DNA of 64,000 nt from an uncultured Geobacteraceae bacterium (GTDB lineage: Bacteria > Desulfobacterota > Desulfuromonadia > Geobacterales > Pseudopelobacteraceae): positions 1-64,000 of the forward strand of contig CAIUSO010000038.1 in NCBI GenBank assembly GCA_903901875.1, written 5' to 3'. A program made the position numbers and the translations under genes. The notes beneath the pieces were generated by a model. It worked only from the letters and a program-made list of their open reading frames with translations, ran no database searches and was not told where the DNA came from. Shown piece by piece: positions 16,836 to 25,528 of this stretch; position 1 is the stretch's first letter; every line of letters starts with the position of its first letter.

Positions 16836-17015
16836 ATGAAAATCGAACTGATTAAGGAAATTGCAAAGCAGCATGACATTAAAGTAGGAAAGTTGAAAAA
16901 GTCCGAACTGGTGCGGGCCATTCAGAGCGCGGAGCTGAATGATGCCTGTTTTGATACCGGTAAAGCGGGGGAGTGCGGACAGGAAAACTGCCTCTGGCGG
17001 TCCGATTGTAACTGA
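16836..17015 (+). CDS. 59-residue SAP-domain-like cysteine-rich protein
   Basis: Small gene with AGGAG nine bases before ATG and a TGA stop. The N-terminal half has the helix-extended-helix SAP pattern (IKEIAKQHDIKVGKLKKSELVRAIQ), normally a DNA-binding module. The C-terminal half has four cysteines (C38, C47, C52, C58) and ends CLWRSDCN, which may bind metal. I recall similar short SAP proteins ending in CxWRxDC in Geobacter genomes. The role is unknown; the SAP helix pair suggests nucleic acid binding. Confidence 0.8.
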   Translation: MKIELIKEIAKQHDIKVGKLKKSELVRAIQSAELNDACFDTGKAGECGQENCLWRSDCN

Positions 17016-17067
17016 TCCTCTTGGTTGGTTCCCTCGTTAGTTGAAACGTGAATTTCAGAATTTTACT

Positions 17068-17277
17068 GCAAATCCCCCCTGACCCCCCTTTAAAAAGGGG
17101 GGGATCTTACGTTCCCCCTCTTAGCACAATTGGTTGATTTAAAGCTTCCCTCTCTGCATAATCAATGATTTCAAAGCTTCTCTCTCTGCATAATAATTGC
17201 TTTCAAAGCTTCTCTCTCTGCATTATCATTGATTTTAAAGCCTCCCCCTTTGTAAAGGGGGATTGAGGGGGATTTGC
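17068..17277. repeat. Composite intergenic repeat bounded by inverted C-rich palindromes
   Basis: The left end reads GCAAATCCCCCCTGACCCCC followed by TTTAAAAAGGGGGGG. The right end is its inverted near-copy (CCCCCTTTGTAAAGGGGG then ATTGAGGGGGATTTGC). Each end is itself a palindrome, so the unit can fold strongly on either strand. It lies between the convergent SAP and bacteriohemerythrin genes and encloses a tandem repeat. Confidence 0.75.
17136..17262. repeat. Four tandem 31-32 bp repeats
   Basis: Units begin at 17136, 17167, 17199 and 17231, each like GATTT(C)AAAGCTTCTCTCTC followed by TGCATAATNATT. The first three carry a HindIII-like AAGCTT; the fourth degenerates into the C-rich palindrome. 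Units are adjacent with no unique spacers, so this is not a CRISPR array. Confidence 0.8.
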
Positions 17278-17308
17278 TTTAAACAGCGACTGGTAACAGA
17301 AACAATAC

Positions 17309-17716
17309 TCAGGCATTTTTTGATTTAATGAATGCTCCCAGTTGGGTGTCAACTTTTGAAATGTGGTTGAGCAGCCATTTCAGGAGCAGGTTGTTGGTTT
17401 CGATGACGTTGTGGGTGGCCACACCGGATGTCTGGGTTTCGAGCCGTAATTTGGCAATCTGCTCGATGAAATAGCGATGCTCGGCTTTGTGGGCTTCGTG
17501 GTCGGGATAGGCATACTGACGCTGGATCCCTTCCTCATCTGAAAAATGACTTCGAACATAATCCTCAAGGTATACCTGCAAATTTTTCAATTCTTCAATT
17601 CCCTGACCGGCCTGACTGGCCGTGAGCAGTCTGTCGAAGCGGTGGAGCAATTCCTTGTGTTGGTTATCAATTTCCGGTACGCCGATTGCCAATGAATCCC
17701 GCCACTGTATTCCCAT
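17309..17716 (-). CDS. Bacteriohemerythrin
   Basis: 135-residue four-helix oxygen-binding protein with the full di-iron ligand set: H20 (DNQHKELL), H57 and E61 (HFSDEE), H76 and H80 (HEAHKAEH), H118 and D123 (HISKVD). It has no extra domain or signal peptide, so it is a free cytoplasmic form that can bind or buffer oxygen, useful to an anaerobe. It starts 46 bp after the Lon-family gene on the same strand and ends near the composite repeat, which probably stops transcription. Confidence 0.95.
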   Translation of the reverse strand: MGIQWRDSLAIGVPEIDNQHKELLHRFDRLLTASQAGQGIEELKNLQVYLEDYVRSHFSDEEGIQRQYAYPDHEAHKAEHRYFIEQIAKLRLETQTSGVATHNVIETNNLLLKWLLNHISKVDTQLGAFIKSKNA

Positions 17717-17762
17717 CTGTGATATCTCCTTATGTAATAGTGCCGTACGCAGTAAAAAACTT

Positions 17763-20159
17763 CTATCCCTTGGAACGTTGCCTCTTCATCCTGTCGGACA
17801 TGGACTGCAGGCGGTTGTCAACCAGCTGAAACAGCGTCCCTTTGGGGAATTTGCCCCGTCGGTCCCGGTGTCCCGCCTTTACGCCGGTCAGAATTTCTAT
17901 CCCCTGTTCAATGGTTTCCACACTCCAGATGCGGAAGAGACCGTCGTTGACCGCTTGAACCACTTCCCGGTGGAGCATGAGATGACGTTCGTTCGATGCG
18001 GGAATCATTACGCCCTGATCGCCGGTTAGCCCCTGGGCCCGGCATACCGCAAAGTGCCCCTCGATTTTGTGATTTACCCCGCCGATCGGCTGGACCATGC
18101 CCCGCTGATTGACGCTACCGGTCACGGCAATCCCCTGTTTGATGGCAACTCCGGAAAGGGCGGAGAGGAGCGCGTACAGTTCGGTGGAGGAGGCACTGTC
18201 TCCTTCGATGCCGTCATAGGACTGCTCAAAACAGATAGAGGCGGACAGAGACAATGGGTGCTCCTGGGCAAAGGTCGCTCCCAGATAGCCGGTGAGTATC
18301 AGAACCCCCTTATCATGGATTGGTCCGGAGAGCTTGACTTCCCGCTCGATATTCACCATGCCGTCCTGCCCCGCATAGACCGATGCGGTGATGCGGGTGG
18401 GGCGGCCAAAGGTGTGGTCCCCCAGACTGAGCACAGACAGGCCGTTAATCTGGCCGACTACGGCACCGGTGGTATCGACCATGAGGGTGCCTTCGTCATA
18501 GAGTTCCTGCATCCGTTCCTCAATGCGATTGACACGGTACAGGCTCTCCTCGGCCGCAGAGCGGACATCATCCCCTTCCACCAGGGTGCGTCCTGCCCGG
18601 GCTGCCCAGTAGCTGACCTCGCGGATAAAATCACCAAGTTCCATGAATTGGGACGAAAGTTTCAACTGGTCATCGGCCATGCGTGCGGCGTGCTCCAGCA
18701 GCGCGGCGACGCCGCTCTTATGGAATGGCAGCAGTCCTTCGGCGCGGCAGTGGCTGGCGACAAAGAGTGCATAATCGTGCATTATTTCCGGTGTGCGGGC
18801 AACCCGGCTGTCAAACTCGGCCTTTACCTTGAAAAACTTCCGGTAATCCGGGTCCAGGTGAAATAACAGGTAGTAGATCCAGGGGGTGCCGATCAGAATT
18901 ATTTTGGCACGCATCTGTACCGGTGCCGGTTTCAGCGAGACCAAGGTCATGAAACGGTACTGTTCCAGCACATCTTCGATGCGGATTTCATTGTTCCTGA
19001 TGCACCGTTTGAGGGAATCCCAGACGAAGGGATTGATCAAAACTTCCCGGGCATCGATGACCAGATACCCTCCGTTGGCCCGGTGGAGAGCTCCGGCCCG
19101 GATCAAGGTGAAATCGGTGACGGCGACTCCGCCGTACTGCATGACATGTTCAATCCGCCCGAAAAGGTTGTTGTAGGTTGGGTTCGACTCAAAGATGACC
19201 GGTGCTCCTTCGGTCTCCTTGTTGTCCACCAGTACGTTTACCTGGTACCGCTCAAAGGTTGGTTCCTGCCGGGGCATTTTGATGCCGGGTATCTGGGGCT
19301 GGGTAGATTGGGGCTTGAAGTCATCAAGATTGTTGAGAATATCTTCCTGCACTGCATCCAGATACCCCAGCACTGCAGCCAGTTCGCCATATTTTTCCCG
19401 CAACGGGTCGAGGCGGTGCCCCAGACAGGACATGCCCAGATCCCGATCTGCCTGGGAAAGGGCCTCTTTGGTAGCTTTCTCCTGATCGCGCACCTGACGC
19501 AGAACTTCATTCAGCTGTTCGGTGAGTTCCTTCCCCTGTTTTTCCAGCTTCAAACGCTTTTTTTCAGTGAGGGCGTCATACTCTTCCTGGCTGTAATTGC
19601 TCCCCGCTTTCTGCGGTACAATCACCAGGCCCGAAACGGTCCTTTGCAGTGAAAATCCCAACTTTTCAGAATTCTTCTCCAATTCCTGGAACAGTTCGTT
19701 CGATGCAGCCTGATAACTTTCCAGTAGTTCGGTTCGCCGAGCTTCGTATTCACTGCTTTCCAGAGCCTTCGGAATGTCGGAACGAAAGGCTTCGATCAAC
19801 TCCTTCATGTCCGCCGCCAGTTCGCTCCCCTTTCCGGCGGGAAGATCGAGAGAGGTGGCCGAGTCGGAATCTTTGAAGTTATTGACGTAGACCCAATCGT
19901 GGGGGCGGGGTTCGTCCTTTGCCCGTTTGTTCAGTATACTGGCAATGGTTGCGGTGCGACCGGTGCCGGTCTCTCCTGAAATGTAGAGATTAAAGCCGGA
20001 ACCATCAACACCGAGACCGAACTCGATGGAGCGGAGGGCCCGCTTCTGGCCGATAGCATCATTAAAATCGGGAAGTTCTCCGGTGGTTTCAAAGCCGAAG
20101 CTGTCCGGATCACAATTCCAACGCAATTTTTCAGCAGATATGGGGTGACGGTCTGACAT
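17763..20159 (-). CDS. Lon-family ATP-dependent protease (LonB-like, COG1067 type)
   Basis: 798 residues. N-terminal to the middle is an AAA+ region with P-loop GETGTGRT, interrupted by a long coiled-coil insert rich in Glu, Lys and Gln, typical of this Lon subfamily. The C-terminal peptidase has the Ser-Lys dyad: serine in EGDSASS and lysine in GGVNHKIEG. P-loop GRT instead of GKT is notable but also occurs in relatives. AAGGAG seven bases before ATG 20159 decides the start; an ATG 36 bases upstream lacks such a site. It lies between the HD-domain and bacteriohemerythrin genes, possibly one operon. Confidence 0.9.
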   Translation of the reverse strand: MSDRHPISAEKLRWNCDPDSFGFETTGELPDFNDAIGQKRALRSIEFGLGVDGSGFNLYISGETGTGRTATIASILNKRAKDEPRPHDWVYVNNFKDSDSATSLDLPAGKGSELAADMKELIEAFRSDIPKALESSEYEARRTELLESYQAASNELFQELEKNSEKLGFSLQRTVSGLVIVPQKAGSNYSQEEYDALTEKKRLKLEKQGKELTEQLNEVLRQVRDQEKATKEALSQADRDLGMSCLGHRLDPLREKYGELAAVLGYLDAVQEDILNNLDDFKPQSTQPQIPGIKMPRQEPTFERYQVNVLVDNKETEGAPVIFESNPTYNNLFGRIEHVMQYGGVAVTDFTLIRAGALHRANGGYLVIDAREVLINPFVWDSLKRCIRNNEIRIEDVLEQYRFMTLVSLKPAPVQMRAKIILIGTPWIYYLLFHLDPDYRKFFKVKAEFDSRVARTPEIMHDYALFVASHCRAEGLLPFHKSGVAALLEHAARMADDQLKLSSQFMELGDFIREVSYWAARAGRTLVEGDDVRSAAEESLYRVNRIEERMQELYDEGTLMVDTTGAVVGQINGLSVLSLGDHTFGRPTRITASVYAGQDGMVNIEREVKLSGPIHDKGVLILTGYLGATFAQEHPLSLSASICFEQSYDGIEGDSASSTELYALLSALSGVAIKQGIAVTGSVNQRGMVQPIGGVNHKIEGHFAVCRAQGLTGDQGVMIPASNERHLMLHREVVQAVNDGLFRIWSVETIEQGIEILTGVKAGHRDRRGKFPKGTLFQLVDNRLQSMSDRMKRQRSKG

Positions 20160-20218
20160 TACAGACTCCTTAGGAACATTCATGAAAGTGGACATTGTGA
20201 AAAGTCCTTACCCATAAG

Positions 20219-20995
20219 TCAAGCTGAAAGCGCAGCAATTGCCTTTGCCACGGCTCTTTTTATCCCATCCCGCTGTGGCAGGGTAGCGGCCAGTACCGGA
20301 ATGTAGCCCCGCTCCCGGAGCAATCGCCGGGAGGTGGCACTGTGCAGATCGTAGATCCATGAAATCTGCATCAGCTTGAAGTCATTAAAACAGGTGGCCG
20401 TATCAAGCCGGACGATGTGGCCCGAATCGAGGGCTGCCACACATGCATCGGTGGCTGCATCGGGCAGGTCAGGGAGCCCCAGGGTGGCCGCCGAAGCGCG
20501 TTCTTCAGGCGGTTGTTTCAGAAGATCGACGAACACTCGCCAGATATCCAGTTTGTCGGCATCTCTGATTAACTCAATGTACCGTCTGGTGGGAGACGCC
20601 ATGGTTGCCGGCAGTTCCAACAGGTTATGGAACCTGATGGCTTCTTCGATGAGCAGCCGTTCTTCCGTGCTGCACCCTTCAAGGAGCCGCTCCTCCCGGA
20701 TCACCTCAATGGCCAGTCGGGCATGGTTGTCGGAGTCGCTGTCACGGAAGGTGCGCCAGCGCCGGTACTGGGGGAATCGTCCCACATCATGGAGCAGGGC
20801 GACCACGACGGCCAGGGTTGCTTCCGAGGGGGAAAGCCGCTCCCCTTCACAGAGCTGTTCCATGGCGGTACAGACCTTTTTGGTGTGGTCGATTTTGAGC
20901 TGAATGTTTATTCTGCCCTCGGGGTCGGTATCACGGAACGGTTCGACATATTGATCAAACCAGGCGAAAAGTTCATCACGTTGTGCAGGGTTCAT
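20219..20995 (-). CDS. HD-domain phosphohydrolase
   Basis: 258 residues with the HD metal-binding signature: H in the first helix region (DHTKKVCTAMEQL), the HD pair in VALLHDVGRFPQYRRW, and a later Asp in ELIRDADKLDIWRV. Such enzymes remove phosphate from nucleotides or second messengers; the substrate cannot be told. It starts the minus-strand group with the Lon-family protease, 59 bp downstream, and is divergent from the DNA ligase-like gene. Confidence 0.85.
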   Translation of the reverse strand: MNPAQRDELFAWFDQYVEPFRDTDPEGRINIQLKIDHTKKVCTAMEQLCEGERLSPSEATLAVVVALLHDVGRFPQYRRWRTFRDSDSDNHARLAIEVIREERLLEGCSTEERLLIEEAIRFHNLLELPATMASPTRRYIELIRDADKLDIWRVFVDLLKQPPEERASAATLGLPDLPDAATDACVAALDSGHIVRLDTATCFNDFKLMQISWIYDLHSATSRRLLRERGYIPVLAATLPQRDGIKRAVAKAIAALSA

Positions 20996-21010
20996 AGATG
21001 GGGTGGCACC

Positions 21011-21038
21011 TTGTCAGGATTGATATTGTCTGTATAAT
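21011..21038 (+). promoter_or_regulatory. Candidate sigma-70 promoter of the DNA ligase-like gene
   Basis: TTGTCA (21011-21016), a 16-bp spacer and a consensus TATAAT (21033-21038) lie 42 bp before the ATG. Confidence 0.6.
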
Positions 21039-21080
21039 ACTGTACCCTGCCGCGAAGTCAATCAATCCTGTGAGGAACTG

Positions 21081-23033
21081 ATGTTTACAGAAGACCAAAA
21101 TGCACTATTGGATAGCTCGGGAATACGTCTTGTTTCTCTCACAGAAGAACAAGTCATTGCCATTGCAGCGCGTCAAATGGATGAAGCCGAGCTTGCAGAC
21201 GACCAGTTGGTCGAATTTTTAGAGATAGCCAATGTGCTCTATCGTGGCGGCTTTCAGATTATCCCCGACGCAGAATATGACTTTACGTTTCTCACGGAAT
21301 TGAGGATGCGACATCCGCATCATCCTTTTCTTGACAAGGTAGAGTCTGAAGCCGCATTCATCGGGAAAACCGTCGAGTTACCGGTCCGCATGCTCTCGAC
21401 GGAAAAGGCCTACACTAAAAAGGCCATTGAACAGTGGGGGGCCCGAATCAGGAAAGCGGCTCTCAAGGTCAATCAAAGCTTCGACGCCCTTGAGTTGAGA
21501 GTGACCCCGAAATTGGACGGATTTGCCGCATACGACGATGGGACGCACTTGTACACCCGTGGCGATGGGCGAAGAGGTACGGATATCACCCGTGTGTTTG
21601 ACAGAGGATTGTCTGTTGCACACGATGGCAAACGTGGCCTCGGAGCCGGTGAGATTGTTGTCAACAGACGCTACTTCGACGAGTATCTTCAAGACGATTT
21701 CGAAAATCCCCGGAACTTTCAAACCAGCGTTATTAAAGAAAAAGAGCTCGACCAGAACGCCGTAAAAGCGATCCAGGACAAAGCTTCAGTTTTTTTCCCT
21801 TTTGCGTTGCTTCCAGCCTGGGTCGGTACCTGGCAGCTGCTCCTCGATGATTTTGATGCAATCATCTCCAACACCAGGTCCTCCGTGGAATATGATGTGG
21901 ATGGGGTCATAATTGAAATTACCGATAATGAGCTCAAAAACGAAATGGGTGCCACACGTCACCACCACTCGTGGCAAATTGCGTACAAAGAAAACATGGA
22001 GGCAGCCCACGTCAAGGTAATTGAGGTGCTGCCACAGACATCCCGGTCAGGACGGGTAAATCCGGTCGCACGGGTCGAGCCGACACGTCTCAGCGGTGCC
22101 CTCGTCCAACGGGCAACCGCCCATCATTACAAGATGGTGCTTGATAAGGGCATCGGCCCAGGTGCGGTTATTGAATTGACGCGCAGTGGAGAAGTTATCC
22201 CTAAAATAGGAGCTGTTATCACTCCTGTCGTTGCCGAATTGCCGAAAGAGTGCCCGAGCTGCGGCTCAGAAGTGGTATGGGACGGCGATTACCTCTACTG
22301 TCCAAACACGATTGGATGCCCCTCTCAAATCGCCAACACGCTGGAACATTTCTTTAAAATGCTCAGGCATGTGGACCTGTTTGGGGCAGCATCAATAGAA
22401 AAAATGTATGCCAACGGGATTCGCTCCGTAGACCAAATTTATAAACTTACTGGTAACGACTTTGAAAATATGGGCTTCGGGCCAAAACAGTCAGAGAATC
22501 TCGTAGAACAACTCAACAGAAGTCGTGCTGAAAAAATTGAGGATTGGCGTTTTTTGAGTGCCTTCGGTGTATTTCGACTGGGTCCTGGCAACTGTGAGAA
22601 ATTACTGAGCAACTTCCTGCTGCAGGATATCTTCAACTTGAATGAAGAGCAGATCGTTGCAGTGGAGGGCTTCGCAAAAAAAACCGCCACGATAGCCATT
22701 AACGGTCTGAAAAGCATAAAGCCGCTTTTCGACGAGCTGTACAGTTTGGGATTTAATCTTGAGTGTACGCCCCTTGTTGAGCAGAGCGACAAGCCCCACA
22801 GCCCGATTGCTGGTAAGCAGATCGTTTTTACCGGATCTATGACCCATGGAAGTCGTGATGACATGGAAAAAGAGGCAAAATCCTTGGGTGCCAAGGTGGG
22901 CAAAGCCGTTACCGGAAAAACCGATATACTGGTTACCGGAGAAAATGTTGGCGCATCCAAAATGAACGATGCCAAAGCAAAGGGTGTTCAGATCCTCACT
23001 GAGGAAGAGTATCTAAATCTCACGCGCTGCTGA
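21081..23033 (+). CDS. Divergent NAD-dependent DNA ligase-like protein
   Basis: 650 residues, near the 670 usual for LigA. Motifs: DAEYD in the NAD-binding Ia domain (about residue 64), the nucleotidyl lysine in TPKLDGFAAYDDG (about 143), RGDGRRGTDIT, FENPRNFQTSVI in place of the usual NPRNAAAGSLR, a four-cysteine zinc finger (CPSCGS...CPNTIGCPSQ), helix-hairpin-helix region and a C-terminal BRCT domain (GKQIVFTGSMTHGSRDDMEK). It should seal nicks using NAD+. Sequence between motifs departs widely from standard LigA and the codon use is more AT-rich than its neighbours, so this may be a second, acquired ligase rather than the housekeeping one. Confidence 0.85.
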   Translation: MFTEDQNALLDSSGIRLVSLTEEQVIAIAARQMDEAELADDQLVEFLEIANVLYRGGFQIIPDAEYDFTFLTELRMRHPHHPFLDKVESEAAFIGKTVELPVRMLSTEKAYTKKAIEQWGARIRKAALKVNQSFDALELRVTPKLDGFAAYDDGTHLYTRGDGRRGTDITRVFDRGLSVAHDGKRGLGAGEIVVNRRYFDEYLQDDFENPRNFQTSVIKEKELDQNAVKAIQDKASVFFPFALLPAWVGTWQLLLDDFDAIISNTRSSVEYDVDGVIIEITDNELKNEMGATRHHHSWQIAYKENMEAAHVKVIEVLPQTSRSGRVNPVARVEPTRLSGALVQRATAHHYKMVLDKGIGPGAVIELTRSGEVIPKIGAVITPVVAELPKECPSCGSEVVWDGDYLYCPNTIGCPSQIANTLEHFFKMLRHVDLFGAASIEKMYANGIRSVDQIYKLTGNDFENMGFGPKQSENLVEQLNRSRAEKIEDWRFLSAFGVFRLGPGNCEKLLSNFLLQDIFNLNEEQIVAVEGFAKKTATIAINGLKSIKPLFDELYSLGFNLECTPLVEQSDKPHSPIAGKQIVFTGSMTHGSRDDMEKEAKSLGAKVGKAVTGKTDILVTGENVGASKMNDAKAKGVQILTEEEYLNLTRC

Positions 23034-23207
23034 CAGGTCGGTATGCGTATGCTGATGAATTTGTTTTTGCTTTCTGTGGGTTGAAATCTACCATTTCAAC
23101 GGAAGAAGCCATATGGATTCGGCAGAACTGCGAGTCTTTTTCATTGGGGACATCGCCGTGGTTGTAAGCTGCCACGCTTTAACAATACTTTTGACAACGT
23201 GAAGCCC

Positions 23208-23324
23208 TTGCAATAGTCCAAAACGATGTCATTCCGGCAGGCGTTAGGCCGGAATCCAGATTCTAACTGTCTGAAAAACCTGGCTCCCCGATAAAGGCAT
23301 TCGGGGATGACAATTTATTTGCAA
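23208..23324. repeat. 117-bp two-hairpin dispersed repeat, copy 1
   Basis: Bounded by TTGCAA at both ends, with imperfect inverted ends. It holds two hairpins: TTCCGGC...GGCCGGAA and CCCCG-ATAAAGGCATT-CGGGG. It is nearly identical to 44529-44645 (six differences). It fills most of the gap between the ligase-like and DUF1847 genes (23034-23364); nothing else was recognised in that gap. Confidence 0.9.
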
Positions 23325-23364
23325 CTGGCTCAACGTGATAGAAAATACGTAAGGAGGCATCTCT

Positions 23365-24090
23365 ATGTCTGATGAACAATCGGTGACCTGTTCAAAATGC
23401 AGTTCCGTATGGCAAAATCTGGGCACCACCAACTGCTGGAGTGGCGATCCGGCCACGGCTCCCCCCAAACCGGGCAACTGTCCCTCTGAAATATGCGGGG
23501 ATATCGTGAACGAATCCTTTGATCAATACCGTGGTGACAGTGAAGATGCGAAAATCGCCTTTGTTGCGGCTCGCGTGGAAGGGCTCTGCTACCAGCCGGT
23601 GCCGGGGAGTGATGCGGTCAACGCCCGCTGGACCCGGGTGGAGGATACCATCGCCTTTGCCACGTTGATGGGGTATAAAAAAATCGGCATGGCAACCTGT
23701 ATCGGTCTGCTTGATGAGGCTGAGCGGTTGGCGAAGATTCTCACCGCCCAGGGTTTTGAACCGATCAGCGTCTGCTGTAAGGCTGGCAGTATCGACAAGC
23801 TGGAACTGGGATTGGCGGAAACCGACAAGGTCCGTCCCGGTACCTTTGAGCCGGCCTGTAACCCCATCGCCCAAGCCGAAATCTGCAACCGGATAGGTAC
23901 CGACATGAACATCATCGTCGGCCTCTGTGTCGGTCACGACATGCTCTTCAATAAACACAGTAAAGCCCCGGTAACGACCCTTATCGTCAAGGACCGGGTT
24001 ACGGGGCACAACCCGATTGCGGTGCTGTACGGGCAAAATTTTTATTACAAGCGGCTTCAGAAACAGCGGGTGTTGACCGGAACGGAATAG
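23365..24090 (+). CDS. DUF1847 putative metal-binding protein
   Basis: 241 residues with at least eleven cysteines. The N-terminus has CSKCSSVW and further Cys (NCW, GNCPSEIC), likely a metal site. The later part (IGMATCIGLLDEAERLAKIL, SVCCKAG, ACNPIAQAEICN, IIVGLCVGHDMLF) is characteristic of DUF1847. Members are annotated as metal-binding proteins of unknown role in anaerobes. AAGGAGG lies about nine bases before the ATG. It is convergent with the cobyrinate synthase gene, with a palindrome between them. Confidence 0.85.
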   Translation: MSDEQSVTCSKCSSVWQNLGTTNCWSGDPATAPPKPGNCPSEICGDIVNESFDQYRGDSEDAKIAFVAARVEGLCYQPVPGSDAVNARWTRVEDTIAFATLMGYKKIGMATCIGLLDEAERLAKILTAQGFEPISVCCKAGSIDKLELGLAETDKVRPGTFEPACNPIAQAEICNRIGTDMNIIVGLCVGHDMLFNKHSKAPVTTLIVKDRVTGHNPIAVLYGQNFYYKRLQKQRVLTGTE

Positions 24091-24098
24091 CCACAAAC

Positions 24099-24118
24099 GG
24101 GCGTATGGCCATACGCCC
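24099..24118. repeat. Perfect 20-bp palindrome, copy 1
   Basis: GGGCGTATGGCCATACGCCC, identical to three copies at 50.7-50.9 kb. Here it lies between convergent genes, followed by CCTACG as in the third of those copies, and could act as a bidirectional transcript end. Confidence 0.9.
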
Positions 24119-24151
24119 CTACGAATGTGCCATCTTGATTGCAACAGGAAA

Positions 24152-25528
24152 TCAGAACCAATTCCGGCAGGCGGCTATAAAACTCCGGGGAAACTGGCGG
24201 TTGCTGCCGAAATGGAGATGGATATAGGAGGCGAGGCAGTTCCGCAACCGGTATCCTTCGTCCCCCAGGCACACCCCCTGTCGGGTAACCCGATAGTTCC
24301 GTGCTATCTGGTCCGGCATGGGGGAAATCTCCGAATAGTGAAATTCGTGCCCCCGTGCCGTCTCCCCCCTGCTGCCGGTGATACCATCTTCCGTTAGTTC
24401 GACCTGCCGGTAGCCAAGGGCCTTGCGGCGGGGGAGCATGGTGCAGTGTACCGGAAAAATGCCGGTAAACTCCTGACCGCTTTCCTGCTCACTACCACCG
24501 ATGCCCTGGGTCAGATAAATAAACCCCCCACACTCGGCATAGACCGGCATGCCGGCATCCACCGCCTGCCGGATTGACTCCCCCATAGTTCTGTTCTTAC
24601 TCAGTCGAGTCCCGTGCAGCTCAGGATACCCCCCCGGCAGGTAGATGCCCCGGATATCAGGGGGGAGCTGGCTGTCGGATAGGGGGGAGAAAAATACTAC
24701 CTCGCCCCCTGCTTCTTCAAGTAAACGGAGATTGTCCTCGTAGATAAAGCAAAAGGCCTGGTCCCGGGCCACGGCTATTCTGACCGGTGGCTGGTCCGCT
24801 TTGTTCTCTTCCGTACGGGGCAGAGGGGAAGGCATCTCTATGGCCAATCGGCTCAGGCCATCCAGATCCAGATACTGCTCCGCCATGTCCGCCAATGCCG
24901 TGGTGAATGAATCCGGGAGCGGGTTGTCTTCGGCGGTTACCAACCCCAGATGGCGCGAGGGAATGGCCAGGGACTCGTCCCGGGGGATGCTGCCAAAACA
25001 GACAATGCCGGGGCAATAGGTGGCAAGTGCTTCCGCGAGAAGAGCTCCATGGTGTGCCGTGCCAACATTGTTGAAAATCACCCCGGCAATGCGCACTTCA
25101 GGATCGAAACCGACGAACCCGGCAACCAGCGGGGCCGCACTGGCAGCCATGCCCCGGGCATTGACCACCAGAACCACCGGTGTGCCGGTCAGGGCGGCAA
25201 TCTGGGCACTGCTGCCGTTGCGGCTTGAAGAGCCGATGCCGTCAAACAGCCCCATAACCCCCTCAATGATGGCGAGAGAAGCCTTTTCACGGTGAAGGGA
25301 AAAGGTTTCACGCACGAAATCATCTCCGCACATCCAGTTGTCGAGGTTGATGGACGGGGAACCGGTCACGGCCCGGTGGTATCCCGGATCGATGAAGTCG
25401 GGCCCGCATTTGAAGGGTGCCACGGTCAGGCCCCGGCGGGTCAGTGCCGCCATGATGGCAAGACTGACTGTTGTCTTGCCGCTGCCACTCTGGGGGGCGG
25501 CTATCAGGAAACCATGTGTCGTATTCAT
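24152..25528 (-). CDS. cbiA: Cobyrinate a,c-diamide synthase
   Basis: 458-residue CbiA/CobB amidotransferase of cobalamin synthesis, converting cobyrinate (or hydrogenobyrinate) to the a,c-diamide with glutamine and ATP. The N-terminal P-loop [11 protein letters not shown] and the long CobB-type nucleotide-binding domain are followed by a class I glutaminase: LPGGYPELH, the nucleophile cysteine in [10 protein letters not shown] and the histidine in YIHLHFGSN. The start overlaps the TonB gene stop by four bases (ATGA), so they are coupled. Other cobalamin genes are not in the window. Confidence 0.94.
   Translation of the reverse strand: MNTTHGFLIAAPQSGSGKTTVSLAIMAALTRRGLTVAPFKCGPDFIDPGYHRAVTGSPSINLDNWMCGDDFVRETFSLHREKASLAIIEGVMGLFDGIGSSSRNGSSAQIAALTGTPVVLVVNARGMAASAAPLVAGFVGFDPEVRIAGVIFNNVGTAHHGALLAEALATYCPGIVCFGSIPRDESLAIPSRHLGLVTAEDNPLPDSFTTALADMAEQYLDLDGLSRLAIEMPSPLPRTEENKADQPPVRIAVARDQAFCFIYEDNLRLLEEAGGEVVFFSPLSDSQLPPDIRGIYLPGGYPELHGTRLSKNRTMGESIRQAVDAGMPVYAECGGFIYLTQGIGGSEQESGQEFTGIFPVHCTMLPRRKALGYRQVELTEDGITGSRGETARGHEFHYSEISPMPDQIARNYRVTRQGVCLGDEGYRLRNCLASYIHLHFGSNRQFPRSFIAACRNWF

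Noticed and set aside
17136-17262. Tandem 32-bp repeats as a possible CRISPR array
   Set aside because: Units abut without unique spacers, differ from each other, and no cas gene is near.
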